A stretch of 64,000 nt of DNA from Stenotrophomonas lacuserhaii (lineage in GTDB: Bacteria; Pseudomonadota; Gammaproteobacteria; Xanthomonadales; Xanthomonadaceae). Below are positions 39,870 through 49,180 of this stretch, piece by piece. A program made the translations under genes and the position numbers. How positions within the stretch are numbered: position 1 is the first letter of the stretch; each line of letters opens with the position of its first letter. Below the pieces are notes generated by a model, which saw only the letters and a program-made list of their open reading frames with translations, did no database searches and had not been told where the DNA came from. The stretch spans positions 300,928 to 364,927 of the forward strand of contig NZ_JACSQS010000001.1 of NCBI RefSeq assembly GCF_014836545.1. Direction: 5' to 3'.

Positions 39870-39951
39870 CGCTTTTTATTTTTTAGTACGCGGGTGGCGG
39901 CGCCCGGACCCTGTCAGAGGGGCCGGCGGTGGGGCTGGGCGGGGGCGTTGA

Positions 39952-39967
39952 GCGCCATGGATGGCGC
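39952..39967. terminator. Short perfect dyad downstream of the mocA-type gene
   Basis: GCGCCAT-GG-ATGGCGC is a perfect 7-bp inverted repeat 94 bases past the end of the leftward cytidylyltransferase gene. It may mark the 3' end of the paoABC transcript or be a scattered repeat; no T-run is seen. The remaining gap up to 40060 shows nothing else. Confidence 0.3.
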
Positions 39968-40060
39968 GAAACGAGGCCCGCAGGAGCGGCTTCTGCCGTC
40001 CCCCGCACAGCCTTAGCGTCCGGCCCCGCCCGTCATCGCCGACGCAGAACGGGTTCGGCA

Positions 40061-40666
40061 TCAGGTATCCAGCAGCCCCAGCGAACGCGCATGCGCCAGG
40101 TCCTGCGGGGTGTCGATGTCCAGTTCCAGCCCGCCTGCCGGCAACAGCAGCAGCGCATCGTCGGCGAGCGCCCGCAGGCGGGCACGGAAGCCCGCATTCG
40201 ACGCGTCTTGCGGCAACGCGCTGAACCAGTCACCGGGCACCACCGCAGGCACGCCGGCCAGCCCCTGCAGGCGGGTAGCTGCGCAGCCGGAGCGTGACCG
40301 GCGTGAACCCTCCAGCAGGCGCTGCAGGTGCGCGGTCGAAAGCGCCGGCTGGTCCGACATCAGCACCAGCACCTGCGCATGGCCGGCCACGTGCGATGCA
40401 GCAGCCTGCAGGCTGCTGGCCATGCCGCTGGCGGCGTTTTCGTTGATGACCCTCTCGTACGGCAGGTCCTGGAGTGCGGCCTGGTACGCAGACGGGTTGC
40501 TGCCCAGCACAACGATGAGGACCTCCGGGCCGGTCTCCAACGCGATGCGTGCCGCACGGTGCAACAAGGTCTCGCCGTCGCGGCGCAGCAGCTGCTTGGG
40601 CTGGCCCAGCCGCGTGCTGCTGCCGGCGGCGAGCAGCACCACCGCATGCCTACCGCGCTCACTCAC
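40061..40666 (-). CDS. mocA: Molybdenum cofactor cytidylyltransferase, MocA-like
   Basis: This 201-residue nucleotidyltransferase has the nucleotide-binding motif VLLAAGSSTRLGQPKQLL at its N-terminus and the metal site LVLMSDQPAL near residue 100. MocA converts Mo-molybdopterin to the cytosine dinucleotide form used by xanthine-dehydrogenase-family enzymes. The GTG at 40666 overlaps the stop of the XdhC gene (GTGA). It is the last gene after paoABC, which require this cofactor form. MobA is the alternative, but operon context favours MocA. Confidence 0.86.
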   Translation of the reverse strand: MSERGRHAVVLLAAGSSTRLGQPKQLLRRDGETLLHRAARIALETGPEVLIVVLGSNPSAYQAALQDLPYERVINENAASGMASSLQAAASHVAGHAQVLVLMSDQPALSTAHLQRLLEGSRRSRSGCAATRLQGLAGVPAVVPGDWFSALPQDASNAGFRARLRALADDALLLLPAGGLELDIDTPQDLAHARSLGLLDT

Positions 40667-41664
40667 GTGGGCGCCACGACACCATGGCGCCACGATTGCA
40701 GCTGGGCGGCAATGCTCAGTGCGATGGCGTCGGGGCCGCGCCCCCCCAGGTCCAGCCCAACCGGCGCATGCAGGCGTGGCTGCAACGCGTGCCGGGCGGC
40801 ATCAGGCAGCAACGAGAACAGGTCATCGCGGCGCCGGGTCGGGCCCAGCAGGCCGATGAACGGCACGGGGCAGGGTGCCAGCGCCTCCAGTGCCTGCAGG
40901 TCGAGTTCGAAATTGTGATGCATCACCAGCACGACATCGGGCACGGCGGGGGCATTGGCCAGCGCGGTCGAGGCAGCCAGTGGCTCCACCTCTACCGGGC
41001 TGCGGGCGCGCCACGTTGCGCGCGGGTCCGCTACCCGGACCTGCCAGCCGAGGCCACGCAGCGTTGGCCACAGCGCCGCCACCTCGGGACCGGCGCCGAG
41101 CAGCAGGGCGCGCGGTGGCGGCATCCAGCGCAGCGACCACAGTCCCTGCGGCGCATCGAAACCACAGCGATCGGCGGGAAGGCGCTGATCCACCGCGACC
41201 TCTGCACAGCCGATGCGCGCGCCGCCGCCGGCATCCACGTCGAGCCGCATCGGACCCTCGCCACGCAACCATCCCTGCAGCACCGCGGCGACCCCAGGCA
41301 GCGCGGACAACGGCAACAGCAGCAGGCGCTGGCAGCCGCGGCAGCCCACCGCGTTACCGGAGAACAACGCGGAATCGTCGCGGGTATCGATCTCCATCCA
41401 GCCGATGCGGCCGCTCGTGGCGCACTCCCGCGCCATGCGCTCTATCTCCGGCTCCAGGCAGCCGCCGCTGAGCCAACCGACGTGCGTGTGTTCGCCGAAC
41501 AGCACCAGGGTGCCGGCCCGCGCGTAGGTCGAGCCTTCGGTCTCCAGCACCACCGCCAGCGTCACCGGCTGGCCAGCGGTGCAGGCAGCGGCCGCGGCCT
41601 CCACCACGCGGGCCATCCCGGCATCGGGTACGTCCACTACCGGGCTGGCAGGCAGCCGGGTCAT
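40663..41664 (-). CDS. paoD: XdhC/PaoD-type molybdenum cofactor insertion protein
   Basis: This 333-residue XdhC-family chaperone has an N-terminal domain (AVVLETEGSTYARAGTLVLF, WLSGGCLEPEIER) and a Rossmann-like C-terminal domain (PRALLLGAGPEVAALWPTL). Such proteins bind the cytosine-dinucleotide cofactor, have it sulphurated and insert it into the large subunit of xanthine-dehydrogenase-type enzymes. ATG 41664 overlaps the stop of the large-subunit gene, which argues that it serves this oxidoreductase. Confidence 0.85.
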   Translation of the reverse strand: MTRLPASPVVDVPDAGMARVVEAAAAACTAGQPVTLAVVLETEGSTYARAGTLVLFGEHTHVGWLSGGCLEPEIERMARECATSGRIGWMEIDTRDDSALFSGNAVGCRGCQRLLLLPLSALPGVAAVLQGWLRGEGPMRLDVDAGGGARIGCAEVAVDQRLPADRCGFDAPQGLWSLRWMPPPRALLLGAGPEVAALWPTLRGLGWQVRVADPRATWRARSPVEVEPLAASTALANAPAVPDVVLVMHHNFELDLQALEALAPCPVPFIGLLGPTRRRDDLFSLLPDAARHALQPRLHAPVGLDLGGRGPDAIALSIAAQLQSWRHGVVAPT

Positions 41665-43859
41665 GCGATGTCCGGCAGTCCACCGAGCAGCTTGTCCAGC
41701 GTGATCGGGTAGCTGCGCACGCGCACGCCGGTCGCGTTGTAGATCGCGTTGGCCACCGCGGCGCTGACACCGCACAGGCCCAGCTCACCCACGCCCTTGG
41801 CCTTCATCGGCGAAGAGATCGCATCGGCTTCGTCCAGGAACACGACCTCCTGGTGTGGGACATCGGCATGCACCGGCACTTCATAGCCGGCCAGATCGTG
41901 GTTGACGAAGAAGCCCAGGCGGGTATCGACGGCAAGCTCTTCGGACAGCGCCGCGCCGATGCCCATCGTCATCGCACCGATCACCTGGCTGCGCGCGGTC
42001 TTCGGATTGAGGATGCGGCCGGCGGCGCAGACGGCGAGCATGCGGCGGATGCGGCTTTCGCCGGTGGCCACGTCCACGCCGACTTCCACGAAATGTGCAG
42101 CGAAGGTGGACTGCTGGTATTTCTCTTCCAGGCTGGCGAACTCGATGCTGTCTTCGACCACCAGGTCACCATCGGCGGCGGCCTTGCCCAGCGCCGCCGA
42201 CCTGTTGCCATCGCGGACCTTGCCGTCGGCGAACGTGGCGCTGTCCGCGTCGTAGCCGAGCTTGCCGGCAATGGCCGCGCGCAGCTTGGTACACGCCGCG
42301 AACACGCCGGCGGTGGCACTGTTGGCGCCCCACTGGCCGCCCGAGCCGGCCGAGGCCGGGAAGCTGGAATCGCCCAGCTTCACCGTGACCTGGTCCAGGC
42401 TCACGCCGAGCATTTCCGCAGCGGTCTGGCCGAGGATGGTGTAGCTGCCGGTACCGATGTCGGTCATGTCGGTTTCCACGGTGACATGGCCCTTGCCGTC
42501 CAGCCGCACCCGCGCGCCGGACTTCATCACCAGGTTGTTGCGGAAGCCGGCGGCCACGCCCATGCCGACCAACCAGCGGCCATCGCGGCGCTGGGCTGGC
42601 GCGGCGGACCGCTTGTCCCAGCCGAAGCGTTGCGCGCCCTCCTGCAGGCACTGCACCAGCTGCCGCTGCGAGAACGGCCGTTCGGGGTTGGACGGGTCCA
42701 CCTGGGTATCGTTGCGGATCCGGAATTCGACCGGGTCCAGCTTCAGCTTCTCGGCCATTTCGTCCATGGCGATTTCCAGCGCCATCAGCCCCGGTGCCTC
42801 GCCCGGTGCGCGCATGGCGTTGCCTTCGGGCAGGTCCATCGTGTGCAGGCGCAGGCCGGCCAGTCGATTGGCGCCGGCATACAGCAGCTTGGTCTGCTGT
42901 ACCGCCTCTTCCGGCGAGCCTCCGGTCAGGTTGCCCGACCACGATTCATGGCCGATCGCGGTAAGCGTGCCTTCGGCCGTGGCACCCAGCCGGATGCGCT
43001 GCACGGTGGCAGGCCGGTGGGTGGTGTTGTTGGCGATCAACGGCCGCTGCAGCGCCAGCTTGACCGGGCGCTTGGCCGCACGCGCGCCGAGCGCTGCAAG
43101 CACCACGTCGGAGCGGATGAACAACTTGCCGCCGAAGCCACCGCCGATGAACGGCGACACCAGCCGTACCTTGTCCTCCGGCAGGCCGAGCGTGGTGGCC
43201 AGGTCCTTCTTGCCCCAGGCGATCATCTGGTTGGAGGTCCACACGGTCAGCTGGTCACCCTCCCAGGCCGCCAGCGAGGCGTGCGGTTCCATCATCGCGT
43301 GCGACTGGTCAGGGGTGTGGTACGTGGCATCCAGCGTCACCGGTGCATCACCGTAGGCTTTCTCGAAGTTGCCCACGCGTGCATCGGGATCGGTGTCCTG
43401 CAGCTTGTTTCCGGCCTTTTTCGCAGCGTCCAGGTCGAACACCCCCTTGCTGGGGGCATAACGGATCCGTACCAGGTCTGCGGCGGCGCGCGCCTGCTCG
43501 AAGGTTTCGGCCACCACCAGAGCCAGTGCCTGGTGGTAGTGGTCGACCTGCGGGCCACCCAGCAACGGGGCGGTATTGCGGTCGCCCTTGTGCAGGGGGC
43601 CGGCGTTGTCGGCGGTGACGATGGCGAGCACGCCGGGCGAGGCACGTGCGGCGTCGAGGTCCATCGCGCTGACCCGTCCCTTGGCGATGCCGGCGCCGAC
43701 CACGTAGCCATAGGCCGGCGATGCGGCGACGTCGTGCCACTCATACGCATAACGGGCGTGTCCGGTGGTCTTCTGCGGGCCGTCGATGCGATCCAGCGGC
43801 TTGCCGACCACCTTCATCTGGTCGATGGGATTGGTGCCTGCGGGGGTATCGAATTTCAT
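41661..43859 (-). CDS. paoC: PaoC-type aldehyde oxidoreductase molybdenum-binding subunit
   Basis: This 732-residue molybdenum hydroxylase large subunit has an N-terminal hammerhead domain (PLDRIDGPQKTTGHARYAYEW) and cofactor-binding segments such as FIGGGFGGKLF, AMRAPGEAPGLMALE and GQTAAEMLGV. The catalytic base is Glu692 in KGVGELGLCG. The shorter length and partners match the periplasmic PaoABC aldehyde oxidoreductase rather than cytosolic xanthine dehydrogenase. GGAG lies eight bases before the ATG. It is exported with PaoA, which bears the Tat signal. Confidence 0.9.
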   Translation of the reverse strand: MKFDTPAGTNPIDQMKVVGKPLDRIDGPQKTTGHARYAYEWHDVAASPAYGYVVGAGIAKGRVSAMDLDAARASPGVLAIVTADNAGPLHKGDRNTAPLLGGPQVDHYHQALALVVAETFEQARAAADLVRIRYAPSKGVFDLDAAKKAGNKLQDTDPDARVGNFEKAYGDAPVTLDATYHTPDQSHAMMEPHASLAAWEGDQLTVWTSNQMIAWGKKDLATTLGLPEDKVRLVSPFIGGGFGGKLFIRSDVVLAALGARAAKRPVKLALQRPLIANNTTHRPATVQRIRLGATAEGTLTAIGHESWSGNLTGGSPEEAVQQTKLLYAGANRLAGLRLHTMDLPEGNAMRAPGEAPGLMALEIAMDEMAEKLKLDPVEFRIRNDTQVDPSNPERPFSQRQLVQCLQEGAQRFGWDKRSAAPAQRRDGRWLVGMGVAAGFRNNLVMKSGARVRLDGKGHVTVETDMTDIGTGSYTILGQTAAEMLGVSLDQVTVKLGDSSFPASAGSGGQWGANSATAGVFAACTKLRAAIAGKLGYDADSATFADGKVRDGNRSAALGKAAADGDLVVEDSIEFASLEEKYQQSTFAAHFVEVGVDVATGESRIRRMLAVCAAGRILNPKTARSQVIGAMTMGIGAALSEELAVDTRLGFFVNHDLAGYEVPVHADVPHQEVVFLDEADAISSPMKAKGVGELGLCGVSAAVANAIYNATGVRVRSYPITLDKLLGGLPDIA

Positions 43860-43862
43860 GGA

Positions 43863-44813
43863 TCAGCTCCTCGCCTGCAGCAGGACCGAGGCCAGCGTGC
43901 GTTCGGCAAGCTGTACCTTGAACTGGTTTTCAGGACTGGGCGTGGCGCCCTGCAGCAGGTTGCCGACCACCGCACGGGCGCCCTGCGGCAACAGCGCGTC
44001 GGCGGCATCGCTGCGCCATGGCTTGTAGGCCACCCCACCCAATGCCACGCGGCCGCTGCCGTCGGCCTGCAGCACGGCGGCGACCGAAACCAGCGCGAAC
44101 GCGTAGGACGCGCGGTCGCGCACCTTGCGGTAGATGTGGGTACCGCCCAGTGGGGCAGGCAGGAGGGCCGCGGTGATCAGCTCATCCTTTCCCAGCACCG
44201 TCTCGATGTGCGGGGTCTTTCCCGGAGCGCGGTAGAAATCATCCAGTGCGATGCGGCGCGTGCTGCCGTCGGCGCGCACGGTCTCTACCGTTGCATCCAG
44301 CAGCATCATGGCTACGGCCATGTCGCTGGGATGGGTGGCGATGCACGAAGGGCTGGTGCCGATCACCGCCAGCTGCCGGCTGACGCCGCCGATGGCTGCG
44401 CAGCCGCTGCCGGGCAGGCGCTTGTTGCAGGGCTGGGCGGTATCGTAGAAATAGGGGCAGCGAGTGCGCTGCAGCAGGTTGCCGGCGGTGGTGGCTTTGT
44501 TGCGCAGCTGTCCGGACGCGCCTGCGACCAGCGCACGGGTCAGCAGGGCGTAGTCGCGGCGGATCCGGCTGTCGGCGGCCAGGTCGGTGTTGCGCACCAG
44601 TGCCCCAATGCGCACGCCGCCGTCCTCTGTGGCCTCGATCGTATCCAGCTTGAGCCCATTGACGTCGATCAGATGGCTGGGGATCTCGATCTCCAGCTTC
44701 ATCAGGTCCAGCAGGTTGGTGCCGCCGGCGATGAAACGGGCTCCCTGGGTGCGGGCGGCGGCCGCGGCGGCTTCGGCCGGGGTACGCGCGCGTTCGTAGG
44801 TGAAGGCTCTCAT
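43863..44813 (-). CDS. paoB: PaoB-type FAD and [4Fe-4S] subunit
   Basis: This 316-residue FAD-binding subunit of a xanthine-dehydrogenase-family enzyme shows the FAD site [16 protein letters not shown] near residue 30. The cysteine insertion [21 protein letters not shown] (Cys at its ends and centre) is characteristic of PaoB, where it holds an extra [4Fe-4S] cluster. It passes electrons between PaoC and PaoA. Its ATG overlaps the paoA stop by four bases. Confidence 0.92.
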   Translation of the reverse strand: MRAFTYERARTPAEAAAAAARTQGARFIAGGTNLLDLMKLEIEIPSHLIDVNGLKLDTIEATEDGGVRIGALVRNTDLAADSRIRRDYALLTRALVAGASGQLRNKATTAGNLLQRTRCPYFYDTAQPCNKRLPGSGCAAIGGVSRQLAVIGTSPSCIATHPSDMAVAMMLLDATVETVRADGSTRRIALDDFYRAPGKTPHIETVLGKDELITAALLPAPLGGTHIYRKVRDRASYAFALVSVAAVLQADGSGRVALGGVAYKPWRSDAADALLPQGARAVVGNLLQGATPSPENQFKVQLAERTLASVLLQARS

Positions 44814-45454
44814 GCGCGCTGGCCTCCGACGTCTTCGATGGCTTCGATGATGTTGGAGTACGCACCGCAGCGACAGAGGTTGCCACTCATGCGCTCGCGT
44901 ATTTCTTCAGCGCTTGCCTCGCTGCGCCCGGTCAGGTCGGCGGTGACATGGCTGGGGATTCCCTGCTTGATTTCCTTCAGTACCGCAACGGCCGAGCAGA
45001 TCTGCCCCGGCGTGCAGTAGCCGCACTGGTAGCCATCATGTTTGACGAAGGCGGCCTGCATCGGGTGCAGGTCATCGGGTGATCCCAGACCCTCGATGGT
45101 GGTGATCTCGGCACCCTCGTGCATCACCGCCAGGCTCAGGCAGGCATTGATGCGACGGCCGTCGACGATCACCGTGCAGGCGCCGCACTGGCCGTGGTCG
45201 CAGCCCTTCTTGGTGCCGGTGAGGTGCAGGTGCTCGCGCAGCGCGTCCAGCAGGGTGACACGCGTATCCAGCTTCAGTGCGCGCACCCTGCCATTGACCT
45301 TGAAAGCCACCTCGGTGGTGACCGGCGCGCGCGCGGGGGCGCCGATTCCAGGCACGTCAGCCATGGCGGAAGGGGCGACCAGCACCGATGCCGAGCCCGC
45401 GCCGAGCTTGAGCAGGGTGCGCCGGCTGAGCGCGAATTCGGGAGGGGTATTCAT
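44810..45454 (-). CDS. paoA: PaoA-type [2Fe-2S] subunit with Tat signal
   Basis: This 214-residue iron-sulphur subunit begins with a twin-arginine signal ([12 protein letters not shown], residues 9-20) that should carry the folded complex to the periplasm. Two [2Fe-2S] sites are visible: the plant-ferredoxin type [11 protein letters not shown] with a later Cys, and CGYCTPGQI plus [11 protein letters not shown] 45454 was chosen because it puts the twin-arginine motif near the N-terminus. It is the first gene of the paoABC-xdhC-mocA operon. Confidence 0.92.
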   Translation of the reverse strand: MNTPPEFALSRRTLLKLGAGSASVLVAPSAMADVPGIGAPARAPVTTEVAFKVNGRVRALKLDTRVTLLDALREHLHLTGTKKGCDHGQCGACTVIVDGRRINACLSLAVMHEGAEITTIEGLGSPDDLHPMQAAFVKHDGYQCGYCTPGQICSAVAVLKEIKQGIPSHVTADLTGRSEASAEEIRERMSGNLCRCGAYSNIIEAIEDVGGQRA

Positions 45455-45607
45455 GCAAGGCGGATCCTCTATGGCGGGTGCAGGCATGGCTGAGGGGATC
45501 GCGGCGCTCCGATCCAGGCAGGGCGCCGAGGACTCCAGCATGGCCGCAGCGAAGTAGTCAGGGGGTGAACCGACGCCCGGAGGGAGAAAGGAGCAGAGCC
45601 CGCGGCG

Positions 45608-46243
45608 TCACCGACCCGACGCAGGTGGCGGGCGCGCTGCCCAGGCTTTCAGCAGTGGCAGCGGATCGTAGGCGCCCTGCGCGCCATAGATGCCCCAATG
45701 CAGGTGCGGCGGCGTGCCTTTCGCATTGCCGGTATCCCCGACGTAACCCAGCAGCGTGCCCGCATCGACCACCTCGCCGCTCGCCAGCCCGTCCCGCCAG
45801 CCATCCAGGTGGGCGTAGTAATAACGTTCCCGCGCAGGCCCCTGGATCCAGACCTGGCGCCCGCCCAGGCCGCCCTCGCGCACGTCCATCACGATGCCGC
45901 GGGTGGCGCTGCGCACGGCGGTGCCGCGTGCGGCGAAGATGTCCACCCCGGCATGGGTGCGATCGGCGCCGCGCGGGGCACCGAAGGTGTCGGCCACCTG
46001 GCGTGCGCGGACGCCTTCGACCGGTACCGGCAGGGCGGTGGGCGCGGGCATCCGCGAGATCTCCCACATCGCGCGCGGCACAGCGGCCCAGCGACTGTTC
46101 CAGAGCGCACCGCCGGCCACGATCAGCACGGCGATCCAGATCACGCGCAACAGCCAGCGGCGGAGTTTTCGCGCGGGCGACGGCCCTGCAGGTGCGGCGG
46201 GATCAGTCAAGAGGCAGGCCGGTCGTGGAGGACGGTCCAGCAT
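45608..46243 (-). CDS. M23-family (LytM-like) metallopeptidase, membrane-anchored
   Basis: This protein of about 211 residues has one hydrophobic segment (LLRVIWIAVLIVAGGALW, about 30-47) and then a periplasmic M23 domain. Zinc ligands are in RTHAGVDIF (His and Asp) and HLHWG. M23 enzymes cut peptidoglycan cross-links. The start is uncertain: ATG 46243 leaves a clean N-terminus, but a TTG at 46318 would overlap the kinase stop by four bases, as elsewhere in this operon. It is the last gene of the phytochrome operon. Confidence 0.82.
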   Translation of the reverse strand: MLDRPPRPACLLTDPAAPAGPSPARKLRRWLLRVIWIAVLIVAGGALWNSRWAAVPRAMWEISRMPAPTALPVPVEGVRARQVADTFGAPRGADRTHAGVDIFAARGTAVRSATRGIVMDVREGGLGGRQVWIQGPARERYYYAHLDGWRDGLASGEVVDAGTLLGYVGDTGNAKGTPPHLHWGIYGAQGAYDPLPLLKAWAARPPPASGR

Positions 46244-46314
46244 GCCAGCGGCGGCATCAACGATGCGTGGCCGCCGACGGGCTGATCGGACCTGCCGCAC
46301 GCCGGGCGGGCCGG

Positions 46315-48714
46315 TCAACCGGCGCGTTCTTCGTCCAGGGTGCCACGTACCGCCCGTGCCAGGTCGATGCGGGTGAACGGCTTGGGCAGGATCGCGATGT
46401 TCCGGCCAAGCTGGTTGTTGGACTGGTGGTCGCGCGGATACCCCGAAGTGAACAGGATGCTCAGCGCGGGCTTGCGCTGGCGTGACTGGCGGGCAAGCTC
46501 CCAGCCGGTCATGCCGGGCATCACGATGTCCGAAAACAGCAGGTCCACGTCCACATCGGGACGATCCAGCAGGCGTAGCGCCGATGGCCCGTCATGCGCT
46601 TCCAGGACGCGGTAGCCGAACTGCCGCAGCGCTTCAACGGTATAGGCCCGCACGTCGTCGTTGTCTTCGGCCACCAGGATGATTTCATCCCGTGCCTCGT
46701 ACTCGGCATAGCCATTGTCCTCGGCCAGCCGCGGGCCCGGCAGCGGCAGGCTGGAACGCGGGAACAACATGGTGATCACCGTGCCGCTGCCGGGGGTGGA
46801 ATCCAGTTGCACGTGGCCACCGGACTGCTTGACGAAGCCATACACCATCGACAGGCCGAGACCGGTTCCACGACCGACTTCCTTGGTGGTGAAGAACGGT
46901 TCGAACACCCGGGCCATGGTGTCCGCGTCCATGCCATGCCCATCATCGCGCACCCGCAGCACCGCGTACTGTCCGGGCGGGACGTCCGGATTCTGTTCGG
47001 CGAACTCCTCATCCAGCACGCTGGTGCCCGTCTCCAGCATCAGCGTACCGCCGTCGGGCATCGCATCGCGCGCGTTCACCGCCAGGTTGAGGATGGAAGC
47101 TTCCAGCTGGCCCGGATCGACCTCCACGCACCACACATCCGGCGCGGTCGCGATCTCCAGCCTGACCAGTTCGCCGAGCGCACGCTGCAGCATGTCCTGC
47201 ATGCCCTGCACCTGCTCGTTGAGGTTGACCGCCTGGTTCAGCAGCGGCTGGCGGCGTGCGAAGGCCAGCAGGCGCTGGGTGAGGCTGGCCGCGCGCAGCA
47301 CCCCCTTCAGTGCGTTGTCCAGCGGACGCGAAACGGGGGCTGCCTGCTCGCCGAGGCGATCGGTCAGCAGCTTGGCATGCTCCACGTTGCCGGCAATAAC
47401 GGTCAGGATGTTGTTGAAATCATGGGCGATGCCACCGGTCAGCTGGCCAACCGCCTCGATCTTCTGGCTCTGCCGCAGCGCCTCTTCGGCCTGCCGGCGC
47501 GCGGTGGTTTCCACGGCTTCGGAGACCACGGCGGTGACCGTCCGGTGGTGATCGAGCAGCGGGCGGAAGGAGAACTCGAACGAGCGGGTGCCGGTGGGCA
47601 GCTGCAGCTCCAGTTCCTGCCGGGATTCGTTGCCGGCGGCCGCCGCCTGCACGGCGCCGTGTACGGCGGTGGCCGCATCCGGGCTGCCCGAAAACCAGGC
47701 TGAGTCCCAGAACAGCCGGCCGCTGACATCGCTTTTCTCTGCCAGGATCGCCGCCAGCGAGGCCCGGTTGGCATCCAGCACGCGTCCCTCCGGGCTGATC
47801 AGCACCTGCAGCTGGAAGCTGGATTCAAACACGGCCTGCAGCCGGCTTTCGCTTTGGCGCAGGTCGGCGGTGCGCTGCTCGACCTGCTGTTCAAGCGATT
47901 CGTTGGCATCACGCAGCAACAGCTCGGCCTGCTTGAGATCGCTGATGTCGCGGGCCAGGGTGTAGTAGCCGGCCACCTGGCCATCGGCGGCGATCTCCGG
48001 GACGCCGTCGAGCAGCACATGGCGTGCACTCCCGTCGGCGCGCGGGACCTCCAGCTCGAAGCTGACCCGTTGACCCTGCAGTACCTGCTGCAGGTGGGGC
48101 AGGGCGGCATCGAACATGCCCGGGCCGGCCACGTCACTGATCTGCAGGCCGATCATCTCCGCTGGCGGCCGTCCGTGCCAGGCCTGGTAGGCATTGTTGG
48201 CGAATCGGTACCGATGGTCCGGGCCCAGGTGGGCGATCAGGGCGGGCATCGAATCGGTGATCAGCTGCAGGCGGTCACGGCTCTGTTTCAGTTCCACCTC
48301 GGCCCGGCGAAGCTTCTCTCTGGCCTCCGCTTCACGGATGGCGCGCAGGATGGCATCGGGGAGGCGCTGCAGGCGCTGCTTGACCACGTAGTCGCGCGCG
48401 CCGCGGGTAAGCGCCTGCACGGCCAGTTCTTCGGTCAGGGTGCCGGAGACGAAGATGAAAGGCAGCTGCGGCACCCGCTCGCTGGCCAGGGTCAATGCGG
48501 TGTCGCCATCGAAGCCGGGCAGGACGTGGTCGGCAAGGATCACGTCGTGCCGATCACCATCGAGCTCGGCGAGGAACGCCTCCCGCGTCCACACGCGCTG
48601 GATCACGAACGCCATGCGCGCGCGGGACAGCTGCGCTTGGATCAGTTCCGCATCGAGCGCACTGTCCTCGAGCATGAGGATGCGGATCGGCGCATCCCGG
48701 GGCGTTTCAGTCAT
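46315..48714 (-). CDS. Hybrid histidine kinase REC-PAS-PAS-HisKA-HATPase-REC
   Basis: This is a 799-residue cytoplasmic signalling protein. An N-terminal receiver (Asp62 in VILADHVLPGFDG) is followed by a PAS domain from about residue 150 and a second PAS from about 285. The kinase core has His431 in GGIAHDFNNILTV and EPFFTTKEVGRGTGLGLS, and a second receiver carries Asp729 (LLFSDIVMPGMTG). The N-terminal receiver could accept phosphate from the phytochrome kinase encoded two genes upstream. It overlaps the preceding response-regulator gene by eight bases. No DNA-binding output is present. Confidence 0.9.
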   Translation of the reverse strand: MTETPRDAPIRILMLEDSALDAELIQAQLSRARMAFVIQRVWTREAFLAELDGDRHDVILADHVLPGFDGDTALTLASERVPQLPFIFVSGTLTEELAVQALTRGARDYVVKQRLQRLPDAILRAIREAEAREKLRRAEVELKQSRDRLQLITDSMPALIAHLGPDHRYRFANNAYQAWHGRPPAEMIGLQISDVAGPGMFDAALPHLQQVLQGQRVSFELEVPRADGSARHVLLDGVPEIAADGQVAGYYTLARDISDLKQAELLLRDANESLEQQVEQRTADLRQSESRLQAVFESSFQLQVLISPEGRVLDANRASLAAILAEKSDVSGRLFWDSAWFSGSPDAATAVHGAVQAAAAGNESRQELELQLPTGTRSFEFSFRPLLDHHRTVTAVVSEAVETTARRQAEEALRQSQKIEAVGQLTGGIAHDFNNILTVIAGNVEHAKLLTDRLGEQAAPVSRPLDNALKGVLRAASLTQRLLAFARRQPLLNQAVNLNEQVQGMQDMLQRALGELVRLEIATAPDVWCVEVDPGQLEASILNLAVNARDAMPDGGTLMLETGTSVLDEEFAEQNPDVPPGQYAVLRVRDDGHGMDADTMARVFEPFFTTKEVGRGTGLGLSMVYGFVKQSGGHVQLDSTPGSGTVITMLFPRSSLPLPGPRLAEDNGYAEYEARDEIILVAEDNDDVRAYTVEALRQFGYRVLEAHDGPSALRLLDRPDVDVDLLFSDIVMPGMTGWELARQSRQRKPALSILFTSGYPRDHQSNNQLGRNIAILPKPFTRIDLARAVRGTLDEERAG

Positions 48715-49180
48715 TCGTGCGGCCTTGGCCTGGCGGGCGGATGGGATGCGGCGGCGGATTGTTGGTGATGCCCCAGAACATGCCCAGACCCTGGATGGCG
48801 TCGAAGAATTCCTTGAAGTCCACCGGCTTGACGACGAACGCATTGACGCCCAGCTCGTAGCTGCGCACCAGGTCCTGCTCTTCGCGCGAGGACGTCAGCA
48901 TCACGATCGGGGTGCGGCTGAGGTGGCGGTCACCGCGTACCTCGGCCAGCACTTCCAGGCCGTTCAACTTGGGCAGCTTCAGGTCAAGCAGCACGACCAC
49001 CGGGCCCCCGTGGTTGAGGTCCTTCCAAGCGCCTTCGCCGCGCAGGTACTGCAGTGCCTCGACCCCGTCGCGCACATGGGTGACCTGGTTGAGCAACTGG
49101 CAGCGCGCCAGCGCATCGAGGGTCAGCTCGGCGTCTTTCGGATTGTCTTCCACGAGCAGGATCGGTCGCAGGTCCCTCAT
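48707..49180 (-). CDS. Rcp1-type response regulator
   Basis: This 157-residue single receiver domain has LLVEDNPKDAELTLDAL at the N-terminus, the phospho-acceptor Asp66 (VVLLDLKLPKLNG) and the later Thr/Ser and Lys positions (VMLTSSREEQD, FVVKPVDF). Receivers of this class (Rcp1) are the usual partners of phytochrome kinases such as Cph1. Its start overlaps the bphP stop by four bases, which strongly supports that pairing. Confidence 0.92.
   Translation of the reverse strand: MRDLRPILLVEDNPKDAELTLDALARCQLLNQVTHVRDGVEALQYLRGEGAWKDLNHGGPVVVLLDLKLPKLNGLEVLAEVRGDRHLSRTPIVMLTSSREEQDLVRSYELGVNAFVVKPVDFKEFFDAIQGLGMFWGITNNPPPHPIRPPGQGRTND

Noticed and set aside
40061-40666. MobA (guanylyltransferase) identity for this gene
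   Set aside because: It follows the XdhC-type gene of a xanthine-dehydrogenase-family operon, which needs the cytosine form of the cofactor; MocA fits better.
41853-45020. Very long open frame (over 1000 codons) opposite the paoABC genes
   Set aside because: High-GC DNA leaves the antisense frame free of stops. The predicted protein is His/Gln/Gly-rich without any domain, while the opposite strand has clear catalytic motifs.
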